Under the pieces are notes generated by a model. It saw only the letters and a program-made list of their open reading frames with translations, was not told where the DNA came from and did not search any database. 17,429 bases of DNA from Spirogloea muscicola. Its lineage: Eukaryota > Streptophyta > Zygnematophyceae > Spirogloeales > Spirogloeaceae. Positions 7,399-15,289 of this stretch are shown here, piece after piece. The stretch is taken from contig WELB01000051.1 in assembly GCA_009602725.1 (NCBI GenBank), positions 233,098 to 250,526 on the forward strand. Direction: 5' to 3'. Numbering within the stretch: position 1 is the first letter of the stretch; each line of letters opens with the position of its first letter. A program made the translations under genes and the position numbers.

Positions 7399-8352
7399 AT
7401 GATAACCTCCGTTATCGCAATGGGTCTCACACCGCCTGTCGGCTTCGCAAGGGCCAGCAGGTGGCTGCAATTCAAGGCGTCGGCAATGCGTGGTGGAATG
7501 GCAGCCCTGGCGATGTGCCGGCAGGTGGACAGAAGCAGGGAGAAGCTCCTCTCACTCCCAGGGCGTCACCTCACACGCCGTCGCCAACGCTTCAGCATCA
7601 GCTCCGAGGCCTTTCGGACGTCGCTTCAACTCTTCCTTGGCCTCCTACCCAACTGCCCAATTGGGGTGCGCCAGTGTGAGTGCGGCTTCCGTGCAGAGGG
7701 TGCTGAGCTCGCCAATCACATGCTGAGATGCCCCACTGGACCAGAAGTGGTGGGCATCCACAACCTCCTCCGCGATGCCCTGGCGGGCTTGATGCGCGAC
7801 GCCGGCTAACGTGCGGTCGTGGAAGTCAACGACATCATGCCTATCACCACGGATGCCCAGGCACGTCATCATCGCCGCACTTTTGACATTGTGGGCGAGC
7901 AACCTGGTGGAGGACCACGGGCCTTGGTCGATGTCGTTGTCACGGAGGCGTTTGAAAGGTCCAGCATCGACACACATCGCTGGCCACGCAGTGAGCGGTG
8001 CTGAACAACGAAAGCTGCAGCACTACTCCGACTACCCCCAATGCGATCAGCTCCTGCCAGCGGCAGTCGACATCTTTGGCTGTCTGGGTTCGCGCTTCCA
8101 TTCTTTCCTTCAGAATATTGCCAATTTAAGCTACACACGACGTGTAGATGTGTTTCTGGCTGAGATGGGCTTGCCAGCTGCATATCTGTCGTTCTTGCGA
8201 CGACGTTTTTCGGCCTGTTTGCAGCGTGCTCAGGCTAACGCTTTGCACCAGAAAGCTGGGCGAGCTCTAGTTGGTGGCAGAAGGGCTCCGTTCTGACATC
8301 TAGTGTTCAGGCATCAATTAGCGACCTTTATGTTTTGACCCGTCGTTATTGA
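7399..8352 (+). pseudogene. LINE ORF2 relic, subfamily 2, with knuckle and endonuclease domain
   Basis: The frame begins near 7399 and carries the knuckle VRQCECGFRAEGAELANHML (7660-7720). A premature TAA at 7807-7809 replaces a conserved Tyr in the motif REAGY/RDAGY. The same frame continues with RTFDIVG and GGGPRALVDVVVTEAF (endonuclease Asp residues), then shifts near 7955 into HIAGHAVSGAEQRKLQHYSD and PAAVDIFGCLG. A second shift near 8290 leads to ISDLYVLTRRY and TGA (8350-8352). One nonsense and two frameshift lesions make it non-functional. The late frameshift is shared with 5108-5678. Confidence 0.85.
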
Positions 8353-8480
8353 GCGGGTCAATCTGATGTAGGTTATGTAGGTCTTCAGATGTGCTTGCCT
8401 TTGTACTTGGCCATTTGGCCTTCAATTGTTTCAAATACACGAAATTTTCTTCATTGGGAGAGCCACTTCTTCTTTCTTGG
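8353..8480 (+). repeat. Subfamily 2 LINE 3' UTR
   Basis: GCGGGTCAATCTGATGTAGG, GTGCTTGCCTTTGTACTTGG, GGCCATTTGGCC and CATTGGGAGAGCCACTTCTT match the reverse complement of 5108-5194 (first three parts), and the last part matches 4990-5005 and 11826-11842. The end shows that the type B tail belongs to this UTR. Confidence 0.75.
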
Positions 8481-8481
8481 G

Positions 8482-8570
8482 GGGCCTCGCTTTCAATTCA
8501 TGCGCACCACGCGCCGTCTCTCTTGAGGCTGGACTTTCCCAGCCCCTATCCTCTATGGGCGAGCATTTCT
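8482..8570 (+). repeat. 3' UTR core joined to a type A hairpin
   Basis: The core (CGCTTTCAATTCATGCGCAC) is followed by GGCTGGACTTTCCCAGCCCC and ATCCTCTATGGGCGAGCATT. This is the clearest example of core and hairpin as one continuous UTR end. Confidence 0.7.
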
Positions 8571-8735
8571 CAGCACGGAGGACGCAGCGGAGAAGCAGCC
8601 CGTGCCGTGCGCTCGGCGGGCAGAACAGCGGCAGGCCGCGCCGTGGCTGCTGTCTCCGGTGCTTCGGCAGGACGACTCATTTCCGCCTTCGCTTTATCAA
8701 GTCGCTTCCGATCTGCATTTGTGGCCAACAGAACG
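8571..8735 (+). other. Unassigned segment, possibly a degraded LINE C-terminal fragment
   Basis: SAGRTAAGRAVAAVSGASAG (about 8608-8667) faintly resembles the RAGRALAAASGFR region before the LINE C-terminus, but no flanking motifs confirm it. Nothing else is recognised. Confidence 0.25.
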
Positions 8736-8872
8736 GAAAGAAAGTGCGCGCCAATAAAGAAGAGGGGCTGGCAGAGGCCAGCCCTAAAAGAATGAAACAA
8801 ATCCAAAGAGCCAAAAGAGGTGCCGAAAAGGAAAACTACACAGATAGACACGAGACGACGCAAAGGGAAGCT
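8736..8872 (-). repeat. LINE subfamily 1 3' UTR with type A hairpin, minus strand
   Basis: On the minus strand it reads CGTCTCGTGTCTATCTGTGT, TTTTCGGCACCTCTTTTGGC, a perfect 8-bp hairpin GGGCTGGC-CTCT-GCCAGCCC and CTCTTCTTTATTGGCGCGCA. It directly follows the stop of the relic at 8873-8998, so UTR and coding parts are one insertion. Confidence 0.75.
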
Positions 8873-8998
8873 TAGTACCCACGAGTGAGCAGCATCAAGT
8901 CCGAGTAGCTCGCAGCTGGGAAAGAGGCACTTCGCCTAGACCCAGATGCAGCAGCCACAGCGAGGCCGGCTCGCGAGTAGACTGCCTGAGCCAGAGAA
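8873..8998 (-). pseudogene. LINE C-terminal relic, subfamily 1
   Basis: Minus strand: YSRAGLAVAAASGSRRSA, then PAASYSDLMLLTRGY and a stop (TAA) near 8873. Only about 40 codons remain. Its 5' end abuts the hairpin tail of the next unit. Confidence 0.7.
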
Positions 8999-9175
8999 GA
9001 AAGAAGAAAGAGCTCGCCCATAGAGAGAAGGCGAGCGGTGCACATGAAATTGAAAGGGAGGCCAATTCTAGCCTTACAAATGCCCATAGAGAAGAGGGGC
9101 TGGCAAAGCCAGCCCAAAAGAGTGGACAAAGTCCAAAGCCAAAGAAAGAAGTGCCGAAAAAGGACTACACTACAA
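8999..9175 (-). repeat. 3' UTR block: type A hairpin, core repeat, type A tail (minus strand)
   Basis: Minus-strand order: TCCTTTTTCGGCACTTCTTT, TTTGGACTTTGTCCACTC, the perfect hairpin GGGCTGGC-TTT-GCCAGCCC (9097-9115), CTCTTCTCTATGGGC, the core (9028-9078), and a second TCTCTATGGGCGAGC. Two UTR ends appear fused. Confidence 0.75.
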
Positions 9176-9210
9176 AACATTGCAAGTCCTTAGACGATGC
9201 AGAGGGAAGC

Positions 9211-9640
9211 TCAGTACCCGCGAGTGAGCACCATCAGGTCTGAGTAGCTCGCTGCAGGGGAAAGAGGTACTGAAACGAGAGAGCGCTGAAACGAGACCGC
9301 CAGCCGCATTCGGAACACCTGTGCTAGCGAGCCGGCAGCGTTGAAGCCGGGCAGCTCCCCTGGCTGACCCGGCCGCCGCTCAATGAAGAAAGCGCGACCA
9401 GATTGACTGGTGGCTGGGAGAGGCCAACCCAAAGGAATGGACAAGGTCAATGGCCTGTCGGGCAAGCCGCTGGAGGACATCCAGCCAGCGGCTGCCAAAA
9501 GAAAGAAAGAAAGTGCTCGCCAAAAGTGCTCGCGTGTATGTCAATTGCCAGTGCCGCGAATGCATCACCAGCAGGGTGGTCGGCGTATTTGCGCTCCTTG
9601 CCCAGGGCCCCCACAGAGAGGTCCGATCGACCAATTGGCA
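9211..9640 (-). pseudogene. LINE C-terminal relic interrupted by a 61-nt hairpin module
   Basis: Minus-strand order: ERKYADHPAGDAFAALAIDI (about 9600-9540), WLDVLQRLARQA (about 9490-9453), then the insertion (listed separately), ERRPGQPGELPGFNAAGS, a GSLAQVFRMRLAVSFQRSL block, a deletion of about 60 bases near 9265, and SDLMVLTRGY with TGA at 9211-9213. A second small disruption lies near 9500-9535, where GCGAGCACTTT and CTTTC repeats replace the GAYGSGW codons. The longer sequence upstream to about 9715 shows no gene. Confidence 0.75.
9386..9446 (-). mobile_element. 61-nt hairpin module with 6-bp target-site duplication
   Basis: The insert lies inside LINE coding sequence and is flanked by TCAATG at 9380-9385 and 9447-9452 (CATTGA on the coding strand). 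Removing the insert and one repeat restores CAGG-CATTGA-GCGGCGGCC, matching the intact copy at about 1706-1727. On the minus strand the insert reads CCTTGTCCATTCCTTTGGGT and so on, with a stem-loop close to GGTTGGCC...CCAGCC and the tail ACCAGTCAATCTGG. A near-identical unit of equal length lies at 16440-16500. It has no coding capacity and would need LINE enzymes supplied in trans. Confidence 0.75.
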
Positions 9641-9714
9641 CAAGTCATGGAGAGTGCTGTCGTGGTTTGCGCCTCGTTTGGCTGGGCCTGGCCTCTGTCT
9701 TACTTGTTCAAAGC

Positions 9715-9780
9715 AATCAGAAGAAAGGGCTCGCCCATTGAGGATAGGGGCTGGACAAGCCAGCCCAAAAAAGAATGTTC
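9715..9780 (-). repeat. Type A hairpin cassette
   Basis: Minus strand: ACATTCTTTTTTGGGCTGGC, closing with CCAGCCCC, then TATCCTCAATGGGCGAGCCC. The stem of seven pairs is intact. Confidence 0.7.
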
Positions 9781-9889
9781 AAAGCAATCGCCTCCTTGGG
9801 GGAAGCTGATTCTCGTGGAAAGGCACCCTACAGAAGAACGAGCAGTTTCCCGAAGGAGCGGGAGAGTGTGGAGACGAGGGTGAAGAAAC

Positions 9890-10020
9890 AGCTCCTCCAA
9901 TGCAAGGCAGTGGCCGTGAGAGGCCAGCCGCAAAAAGAGAAGACAGGCGCGCGGTGCGCTTGAAATGAAAGCGTGGCCAATTCAAGCCAATACATTGTTC
10001 AGACAAAAACCTAGCGCAAA
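9890..10020 (-). repeat. 3' UTR core repeat and type B hairpin
   Basis: Minus strand: core with GAACAATGTATTGGCTTGAA (about 10001-9982) and GCGCACCGCGCGCC, then CGGCTGGCCTCTCACGGCCA (about 9931-9912) and CTGCCTTGCATTGGAGGAGC. A GGCTGGCC arm and its GGCC partner remain. The stretch 9781-9889 upstream holds no supported gene. Confidence 0.65.
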
Positions 10021-10105
10021 GAAATGGGGGTCTTATCGACCCGTCCAACGACCACTGCTGGAGCTGCGGGATGAGTGGGGCAGGAACAGTGGCAGGGGGG
10101 ATGGC

Positions 10106-10395
10106 AGGGGTGGGAATGAGGGCCTTTACGACCTGTATGTCATCCACTCCTGGAGCCGCTAAGGGGGTAGGGCAGCAGCAGTGGCAGGAGGGATGGCGAA
10201 GGGGGAAAACAGAAGAAGTGGCACTCCCAATGGGGGCAAAGCCAGCCCAAAAAGAATTGACAAAGGTTTGGAGGGGCCTACACAGGGCCGGAAAAGCCGA
10301 TGAGGGCCTTGACGACCTGTTGTTCTTCATCCACTTCTGGAGTCGCTCGAGGAGGGCAGCAGTGGCAGTGGCAGTGGCAGGAGGGATGGTGGAGG
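10106..10395. repeat. Imperfect direct repeat of about 90 bases
   Basis: GAGGGCCTTTACGACCTGTA ... CATCCACTCCTGGAGCCGCT (from about 10111) recurs as GAGGGCCTTGACGACCTGTT ... CATCCACTTCTGGAGTCGCT (from about 10303). Both are followed by GGGCAGCAG and GTGGCAGGAGGGATGG. In the second copy GTGGCA is expanded to four units (10360-10380). A minus-strand open frame across it (9779-10330) is low complexity and not recognised. A type A remnant (minus) lies at 10240-10260. Confidence 0.6.
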
Positions 10396-10584
10396 GGGGA
10401 GAGATTGACCGGTGGCTGGAAAGGAAGGAACAAGGGAAAGGGATTTTACCAGTAGAGGGCGGGGTAGCTGTGATTGGGCAGCCCCGATATAGAAGAAGCG
10501 CCGGGGCACACTGCGACTTGAATGGCCACCTGGGAGCTTACAGCTGGCAGCCGCAAGTGGGCCGAGGAGGCGCGCGCGAAAATG
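10396..10584 (-). repeat. Type B hairpin remnants and unassigned sequence
   Basis: Minus strand: CCAGCCACCGGTCAATCTCT (about 10420-10401) matches the tail of the 61-nt module (AGCCACCAGTCAAT), and GGGGCTGCCCAATCACAGCT with CCGCCCTCTACTGG (about 10487-10452) is a second, damaged type B unit. GCGACTTGAATGGCCAC (10516-10532) is the sub-repeat seen at 5914 and 6150. No gene. Confidence 0.5.
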
Positions 10585-11062
10585 CGTGTATATTAAGAGA
10601 TGGGGAGGCCATGTGTGGCCAAGTGCAAAGGCAAGCACATTGGACAAATGTACGTCACCTGCTGCTAAGCTGACCCGCTCAGTAACCACGAGTCAGCACA
10701 TAGAGGTCGCTAGCTGACGCTCGAATACCGGACGGCAATTGACTAGCTCTTGCGCCAGCAGCTAAGGCTCGACCAGCTTTCTGATGCAGAGCATACGCCT
10801 GAGCTCGTTGCAGACAGGTTGACACTCGACGTCGCAGAAATGACAGATAGGCTGCCGGCATACCCATCTGGGCTGGGAGCATATCCTCGCGTCGTGCATA
10901 TCCCAGACTCGCTATGTTCTCGAGTAGGGTATGGAAGCGAGGACCCAAGCAGCCGAAAGTGTCGATTGCGGCCGGGAGGAGGTGGTCACTGCGGGGGTAG
11001 TCTGAGTAGTGTCGGAGCTTTTTCTGCTCAGCACCTCCCACTGCGTGGCCAGCAATGTGTGT
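10585..11062 (-). pseudogene. LINE relic, subfamily 2, with 3' UTR
   Basis: Minus strand: STHIAGHAVGGAEQKKLRHY, PAAIDTFGCLG, a FHTLLENIASLGYARRED stretch, AYLSFLRRRVSTCLQRAQAY, HQKAGRALAAGARA and SASDLYVLTRGY with TGA at 10679-10681. This last part is undamaged, so unlike the copies at 5108 and 7399 it lacks the late frameshift. The UTR (10678 down to 10585) has GCAGCAGGTGACGTACATTT and GTGCTTGCCTTTGCACTTGG. Homology stops at about 11062, where telomere-like repeats begin. Confidence 0.8.
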
Positions 11063-11064
11063 GG

Positions 11065-11087
11065 AAAGGGTTTTTTTAGGGTTTAGG
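11065..11087 (+). repeat. Short interstitial telomeric repeat at a LINE 5' junction
   Basis: AAAGGGTTTTTTTAGGG and TTTAGG (TTTAGGGTTTAGG at 11075-11087) are plant-type telomeric units lying exactly where LINE homology ends. Their orientation is opposite to that of the terminal block at 1-48. Confidence 0.65.
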
Positions 11088-11164
11088 AAGGAGCGGCTGG
11101 GCCTCCCGCGTCGCCGACCGGCTCGTGGGACCTTGTCCAATTCTTCCCCTCCCCCCTTTCCTAT

Positions 11165-11400
11165 TCTTTCTGGGCTGGCTTTGCTGGCCCCCTTTTATGT
11201 TGTCGTGATGGGTAGAGTAGAGGAGTCCTTCCTCGGCATCTCATTCTTCGGCTTTGGACATTGTCCATTTATTTTGGGCTGGCTTTGCCAGCCCCTCGTT
11301 TTCTCTATGGGCGAGCCTTCTTCTTTTTTTTCTATGGGCGTGCACCTTCTTCTCTATGGGCGAGCACTTTCTCCTGTCCCTGCCAGTTTGTCATCCTACA
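11165..11400 (+). repeat. Type A hairpin cassettes with UTR
   Basis: At 11172 GGGCTGGC-TTT-GCTGGCCC keeps eight pairs through two G-T wobbles. The UTR words CCTCGGCATCTC and GGCTTTGGACATTGTCC precede a perfect hairpin GGGCTGGC-TTT-GCCAGCCC at 11276-11294. Three reiterations of the tail follow (TCTCTATGGGCGAGCC, TCTATGGGCGTGCAC, TCTCTATGGGCGAGCAC). The 11088-11164 stretch before it shows nothing recognisable. Confidence 0.75.
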
Positions 11401-11404
11401 CCAG

Positions 11405-11570
11405 TTCTGGGGAGTGGAGTGTGTATCAAGAGATGGAGGGCCTGTGTGGCCAAGCACAAAGGCAAGCACATCGACTAATGTACATCACCTGCTGCTGAGC
11501 AGGTTCTGGGCTGGCCTCCCCCAGCTACCGCCCGCTCCTGGAAGCGTCGTCATTTCTTTTGAGAGCGTTC
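11405..11570. repeat. Subfamily 2 UTR fragment (minus) and type B hairpin (plus)
   Basis: GTATCAAGAGATGGAGGGCC ... GGCCAAGCACAAAGGCAAGC and TACATCACCTGCTGCTGAGC (11424-11501) match 10589-10670, that is a subfamily 2 UTR in reverse. From 11509 CTGGGCTGGCCTCCCCCAGC and ACCGCCCGCTCCTGGAAGCG form a plus-strand type B unit. Confidence 0.6.
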
Positions 11571-11599
11571 TGAGATAGCCCCTCCATAGCTTTAGAAGA

Positions 11600-11720
11600 A
11601 AAGTGCTCGCCCATAGAGAAGAGGGACTGGCAAAGAAGAGAAGAGAGTCTGGCAAAGCCAGCCCAAGAGAGAATGGACAATGTCCAATGCCAAAGAAAGA
11701 GGTGCCGGAAAATAGCTATG
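11600..11720 (-). repeat. Type A cassette with partial duplication, minus strand
   Basis: Minus strand: CACCTCTTTCTTTGGCATTG, GACATTGTCCATTCTC, then GGGCTGGCTTTGCCAGAC, a partial second hairpin (TTTGCCAGTCCC) and CTCTTCTCTATGGGCGAGCA. This resembles the duplicated arrangement at 3194-3275. Confidence 0.7.
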
Positions 11721-11787
11721 TACTTGCCTATCACAACTCTTATGCTGGTTAACAGATGTAGCAGATTCTAGCATCACCTCGCCATGA

Positions 11788-11845
11788 ATTGGCCTACGTT
11801 TTTTGCAAAAACACGAGATTCTTTCCACTGGGAGAGCCACTCAGT
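11788..11845 (+). repeat. Subfamily 2 LINE 3' UTR fragment
   Basis: TGGCCTACG ... AAACACGAGATTCTTTCCAC and TGGGAGAGCCACT align with 8410-8466. It is the last retroelement piece before the host gene. Confidence 0.6.
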
Positions 11846-12245
11846 ACCTACCTACCCTCGTTGGGCGCGCCAGCTGTGCCGACCCGCAGCGCCGCCTGCA
11901 GCCGGCGCAGCGCCCCATGCCGGCGCCCGCCATNGCCGGCCGCGCCGGCTCGCTCGGCGCGCCGGTGCGCCCGCCAAGCCACCGCCACACATCCTCGGCC
12001 TCGGGCCCCCCGCAGCACCTCGCGCAGCCGAGGGCGGATGCCCGTCGTGGATGCCTGCGCCCGCCTCGCTCACCCGCGTGCTGAAGCGGCAGCTGCCCGC
12101 CAGCGCCGCCCCGCAGGCCGCAGACTCCGCCGCAGGCTGCGGCCGAGGAGGCGGGGAGTGGGAGGCCTCCGGCGCCGGCGACGGCGATGCTGCCGGCGGG
12201 GGGCTGCCCGGGGAGCTCGGCAAGGGTGACGAGGAGGGGCACGCC
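11846..12245 (+). promoter_or_regulatory. GC-rich region upstream of the GT92 gene (5' region)
   Basis: The stretch is about 75-80 percent GC by eye, holds the only ambiguous base of the window (n at 11934) and has open frames on both strands without recognisable domains. The frame of the first GT92 exon stays open back to 11784, so the true start could lie upstream of 12246. No membrane anchor can be read in it. Promoter elements are not identifiable. Confidence 0.4.
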
Positions 12246-15108
12246 ATGGCGGGCGTCCAGCTGGTTCCCTTCAGCACGCGGGATCGCAGCGGCGGCGCCC
12301 TGCAAGCGTACGTGCACGTCGGCGCGTACAGGACAGGCCCAGGCGAGTTCGCTGCCGTCGGGACTCACGCGCGCAGCCTCAGGGTGAGTGGACTGGACCG
12401 CTTGCTGGTCGTCAGTCGTGTCGTGGTCCTGTGGACAGGCAGCCCTGGACGGAATGCAGACGATGGCCATGGTGTCGGAGGCCCCGAGCAGCTAAGCGTC
12501 CCAGCTGCGACTTGGCTGCTGCTCGCCGAGCGGGCCGCCGGGGCACCCCGTTTCGCCACAGCTCACAGACCTCGGCTCCTGCTTGGCTGACCTCTGCTGG
12601 CTTGGCGGACGCAAGCAGGACGCATTTGGGGATCCAGCCCACTTCTGCATCTGGGCGCCGTACTCCGCGGAGCCGGTTCGTGTCCAGCGATCCTCGTTGC
12701 CTCAGCAAGATGCGGCAAACAGCGTGTTGCATGTTAGGCAGATACGTAGGCAGCGTGAGCTGAGCACTCGCGTCAATCTCCAACCGAAAGAACTGGCCGA
12801 CGCCTTAGAGCGGATGGCTCCTACTTTCCTTTCTCATGGAGCAGCGCCAGGCATCTCATCAAGCAGGAGCAGCAGGGCGTTCATGTTTGTGAATCGTCCA
12901 ACGTGCCTCTGCAGGCAGCTCCTTGCCACGGACTGCTACTCTAGCGAGCGCGCTGATGTGTTAAGCTACTCCTGCAGGTAGACAAAGTGTACCTGCGCGA
13001 ACTTGGCGTCAGGGGAACTGCGGTCCATATGGGGCCAGGCAAGTGGCCAGCTCCTCTCACCGGTTGCTGGGCTGCCCAGTGTCATCCCTGGCTTGATTCG
13101 CTCAGGCTCAATCTGGCCAAGCAGATGGCCGTGTGCAAGTCAGTACGCGAGGGAACATGCCGTGCCAGCCGCTTGAGACCTACTGCAGCCTCTTTGTCGT
13201 CCATGTTGCACCCTTTTTGTCGTCCATTGCATGACACAACATCCAGTGCACAGGCTCGCAGTAGCCCCTCTCACTGTCTTGATACGGTGCACTCTGCAGG
13301 CAATGGTATGGCAATGCCATATGAGGCGCTCATTATACATTGCAACTTCTCAGCAAATGACACTGACGCCTCGCAAGGAGGGCAGCTGTACCTCGCACTT
13401 CATGACCTCAATGTGACCTCCCTGCTCTAGCCCTCGCGGTCGCGTAGGCATGGCCATGTGAGCCGGCTTGAGAGCCGACATTTTTACCCAGCAGATTGAG
13501 CAGAGGAATTTGCCTGCTTGTACTTCTCATGATGCATCGAAGCTTTTGAGCCCAGTTGAACCCCTTGCGGAGGACTTGCGGCGCGCTGTTCCGAGTGAGG
13601 CCCTGCAGTATGGGGCAAATGAATGATCCGTTAATTTGTATTCCGTGACACCTGTGCGTGCTTTGCTCCGCAGCTACGCGTGAAGGAGGAAGATCAAGAA
13701 CTGGAGTACATGCTGGTCTATGGAGAAGAACCTTCTGATGTGTCGCAAACCCCGACAACGGCGGGCACCAGCAGGCACGCTCTGGAGCAATTGCCACCGT
13801 GCACATTGTGGTGGCAGAGGCGGGCACCTCTTTTGCTGTAGGTGAGGCCTGCCTAGCAAGAGCTTTGGTCTCACCAGGTTGCTGAGCCCGTCATCATCTG
13901 TCGCTTGTGGTCGCAGAGCTCCTCCAGCCTTCAAATACTCATTCTGCGGACCTCCCATGAAAGACTCCATCTATGCCCCAAGGGTAGAGGAATGGCTTCG
14001 GTATCACGATCACCTGATGCACAACAGCGTCCACTATGTATTTTACCTGACAGAGGGCAGCATGACAACGGACCTTCTGAATTTGTATCAGGCAAGTACC
14101 ATGCTCTTGATGATGCTCCACGGAGTAGGTATTGGCATGGATGCAGGAGGTAGCACCAGTATCCATGGCCACAAGTAGCGGCAATGTGGCATGTGGCTTG
14201 TGGCTTCGGCTAGGATGACTTGGTGGCATTCAAGGGTGCCAACTAGCAGATCTGAGGGCTTGGAAGTGCCCTGCGCTCGCACAGCCACGCTTTGCCTGGT
14301 CACCATCGCAGCCTGCAAACAAGTCAGTTGCTGGCACCGTGGTAAGAGGTGGGCTGTGCTGCTCCACAAGTACAGAGATATGTTGAGGATGGCCGCATGA
14401 CATTGTTGGATGTGAGGGAGGAGCGCAAGTATCCAACATACAATCACGGCCAGAAAGTGTACTTGAATGACTGCATATATAGGACTAGGGGATTGTTGGA
14501 GTGGACCCTCTTTTGCGACCTCGACGAGTACCTCTACCTAGTGCCCCCCGCGACTCTTGGCAAGGGCCTCGAACCACTCCCCCCTTCTACATATACTGCT
14601 GACCTCACCAGGACGGATGTACGCCGCAGCAATCCAGGCGCCTTGTGTTGCCTGACCAAATCGAGGCAGCTTGGCGGCTGCAGACACAATCGTGGAGCAA
14701 TTCAAAGACCAAAAGTACTTCAGAATTCACGACTACAGATTCGACGTGCACTTTTGCCTACCTGAGAATGCCACCTCGCAAATAGCCAACCCCATCTTGG
14801 CACAGCGCATACCCTACCGAGTTACCTGGACATATTTCCGTGAGAAGTGGATGGCCAGGACTGGGGAGGTGGTGGTGGCAGGGGTACATGAGGCTGTCAA
14901 GCTTGCAGGCCGCTTTCGCGAGCGTGCTGAATACATCGATGCCCATGTCAGCCCGGAAGTGCTGCACATCAAGCACTTTCGCGGCCTCATCTCCGCAAAT
15001 GATACCTGTCACACGATTGTGACAGACCTACGGACAACGGCCCGGACTGTGCCAGATGTTGACATGCTCGGATATACTCAGCTTCCGAGCCCCACTATCA
15101 AAGTGTAA
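12246..15108 (+). CDS. GT92-family (GALS/DUF23-like) glycosyltransferase, 7 exons
   Basis: Proposed exons: 12246-12383, 12619-12679, 13300-13412, 13775-13841, 13928-14091, 14376-14559, 14684-15108. All phases agree and give 383 residues. GT92 enzymes transfer sugars, and plant GALS members build beta-1,4-galactan in the Golgi. The order matches that family: AYVHVGAYRTGPGEFAAVG (21-39), FCIWAP, YEALIIHCNFS with GGQLYLAL, IVVAEAG, YSFCGPP, RVEEWLRYHDHL, the MTLLDVREERKY block, the metal-binding-type motif FCDLDEYLYL (DLDEY 229-233), YFRIHDYRFDVHFC, AGVHEA and LHIKHFRG near the end. Introns five and six start with GC (GCAAGT, GCAAGG); the others are GT-AG. The second and third donors are weak, so exons 2-4 are less certain. 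No N-terminal membrane anchor is visible, although family members usually have one; the first exon may be missing or the start misplaced. The acceptor sugar is unknown. Retroelement debris ends about 400 bases upstream. Confidence 0.82.
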
Positions 15109-15284
15109 GGCCATGGAGGGTATCTTTTGCATCTCAAGTCGAGCATGCCCAGTCCTGGATCTTGCAAGGAAGGCTCAAGATAGGCGGCAGATTGGATGAT
15201 GAGGTCAGCTGGGTGCTTGGTGACCTCTCAAAACGGCATGACGAAGGCCTGCCTGCCAAATAGAAAGCAGTGCCACGGAGCCTG
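15109..15284 (+). other. Probable 3' UTR and flank of the GT92 gene
   Basis: Composition matches the gene rather than the AT-rich block that follows. TGTAA, a common chlorophyte polyadenylation word, overlaps the stop codon, but no better-placed signal is seen. No coding sequence or repeat is recognised. Confidence 0.4.
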
Positions 15285-15289
15285 TCAGG

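Noticed and set aside
9779-10330. Minus-strand open frame of 183 codons
   Set aside because: It reads through hairpin cassettes, a UTR core and a direct repeat, so it is a composite chance frame.
11841-12470. Long minus-strand open frame opposite the first GT92 exon
   Set aside because: It is antisense to a supported exon, crosses the ambiguous base and has no recognisable content.
13674-13841. A GT92 exon starting at 13674 that would require an internal frameshift
   Set aside because: Using the acceptor at 13774 gives an exon 13775-13841 with matching phases and family-like residues, so no frameshift is needed.
14349-14765. Continuous reading of the GT92 exon through 14560-14683
   Set aside because: The continuation (TYTADLTRTDVRRSN...) does not resemble the family, whereas splicing from a GC donor restores TLDTIVEQFKDQ in phase.
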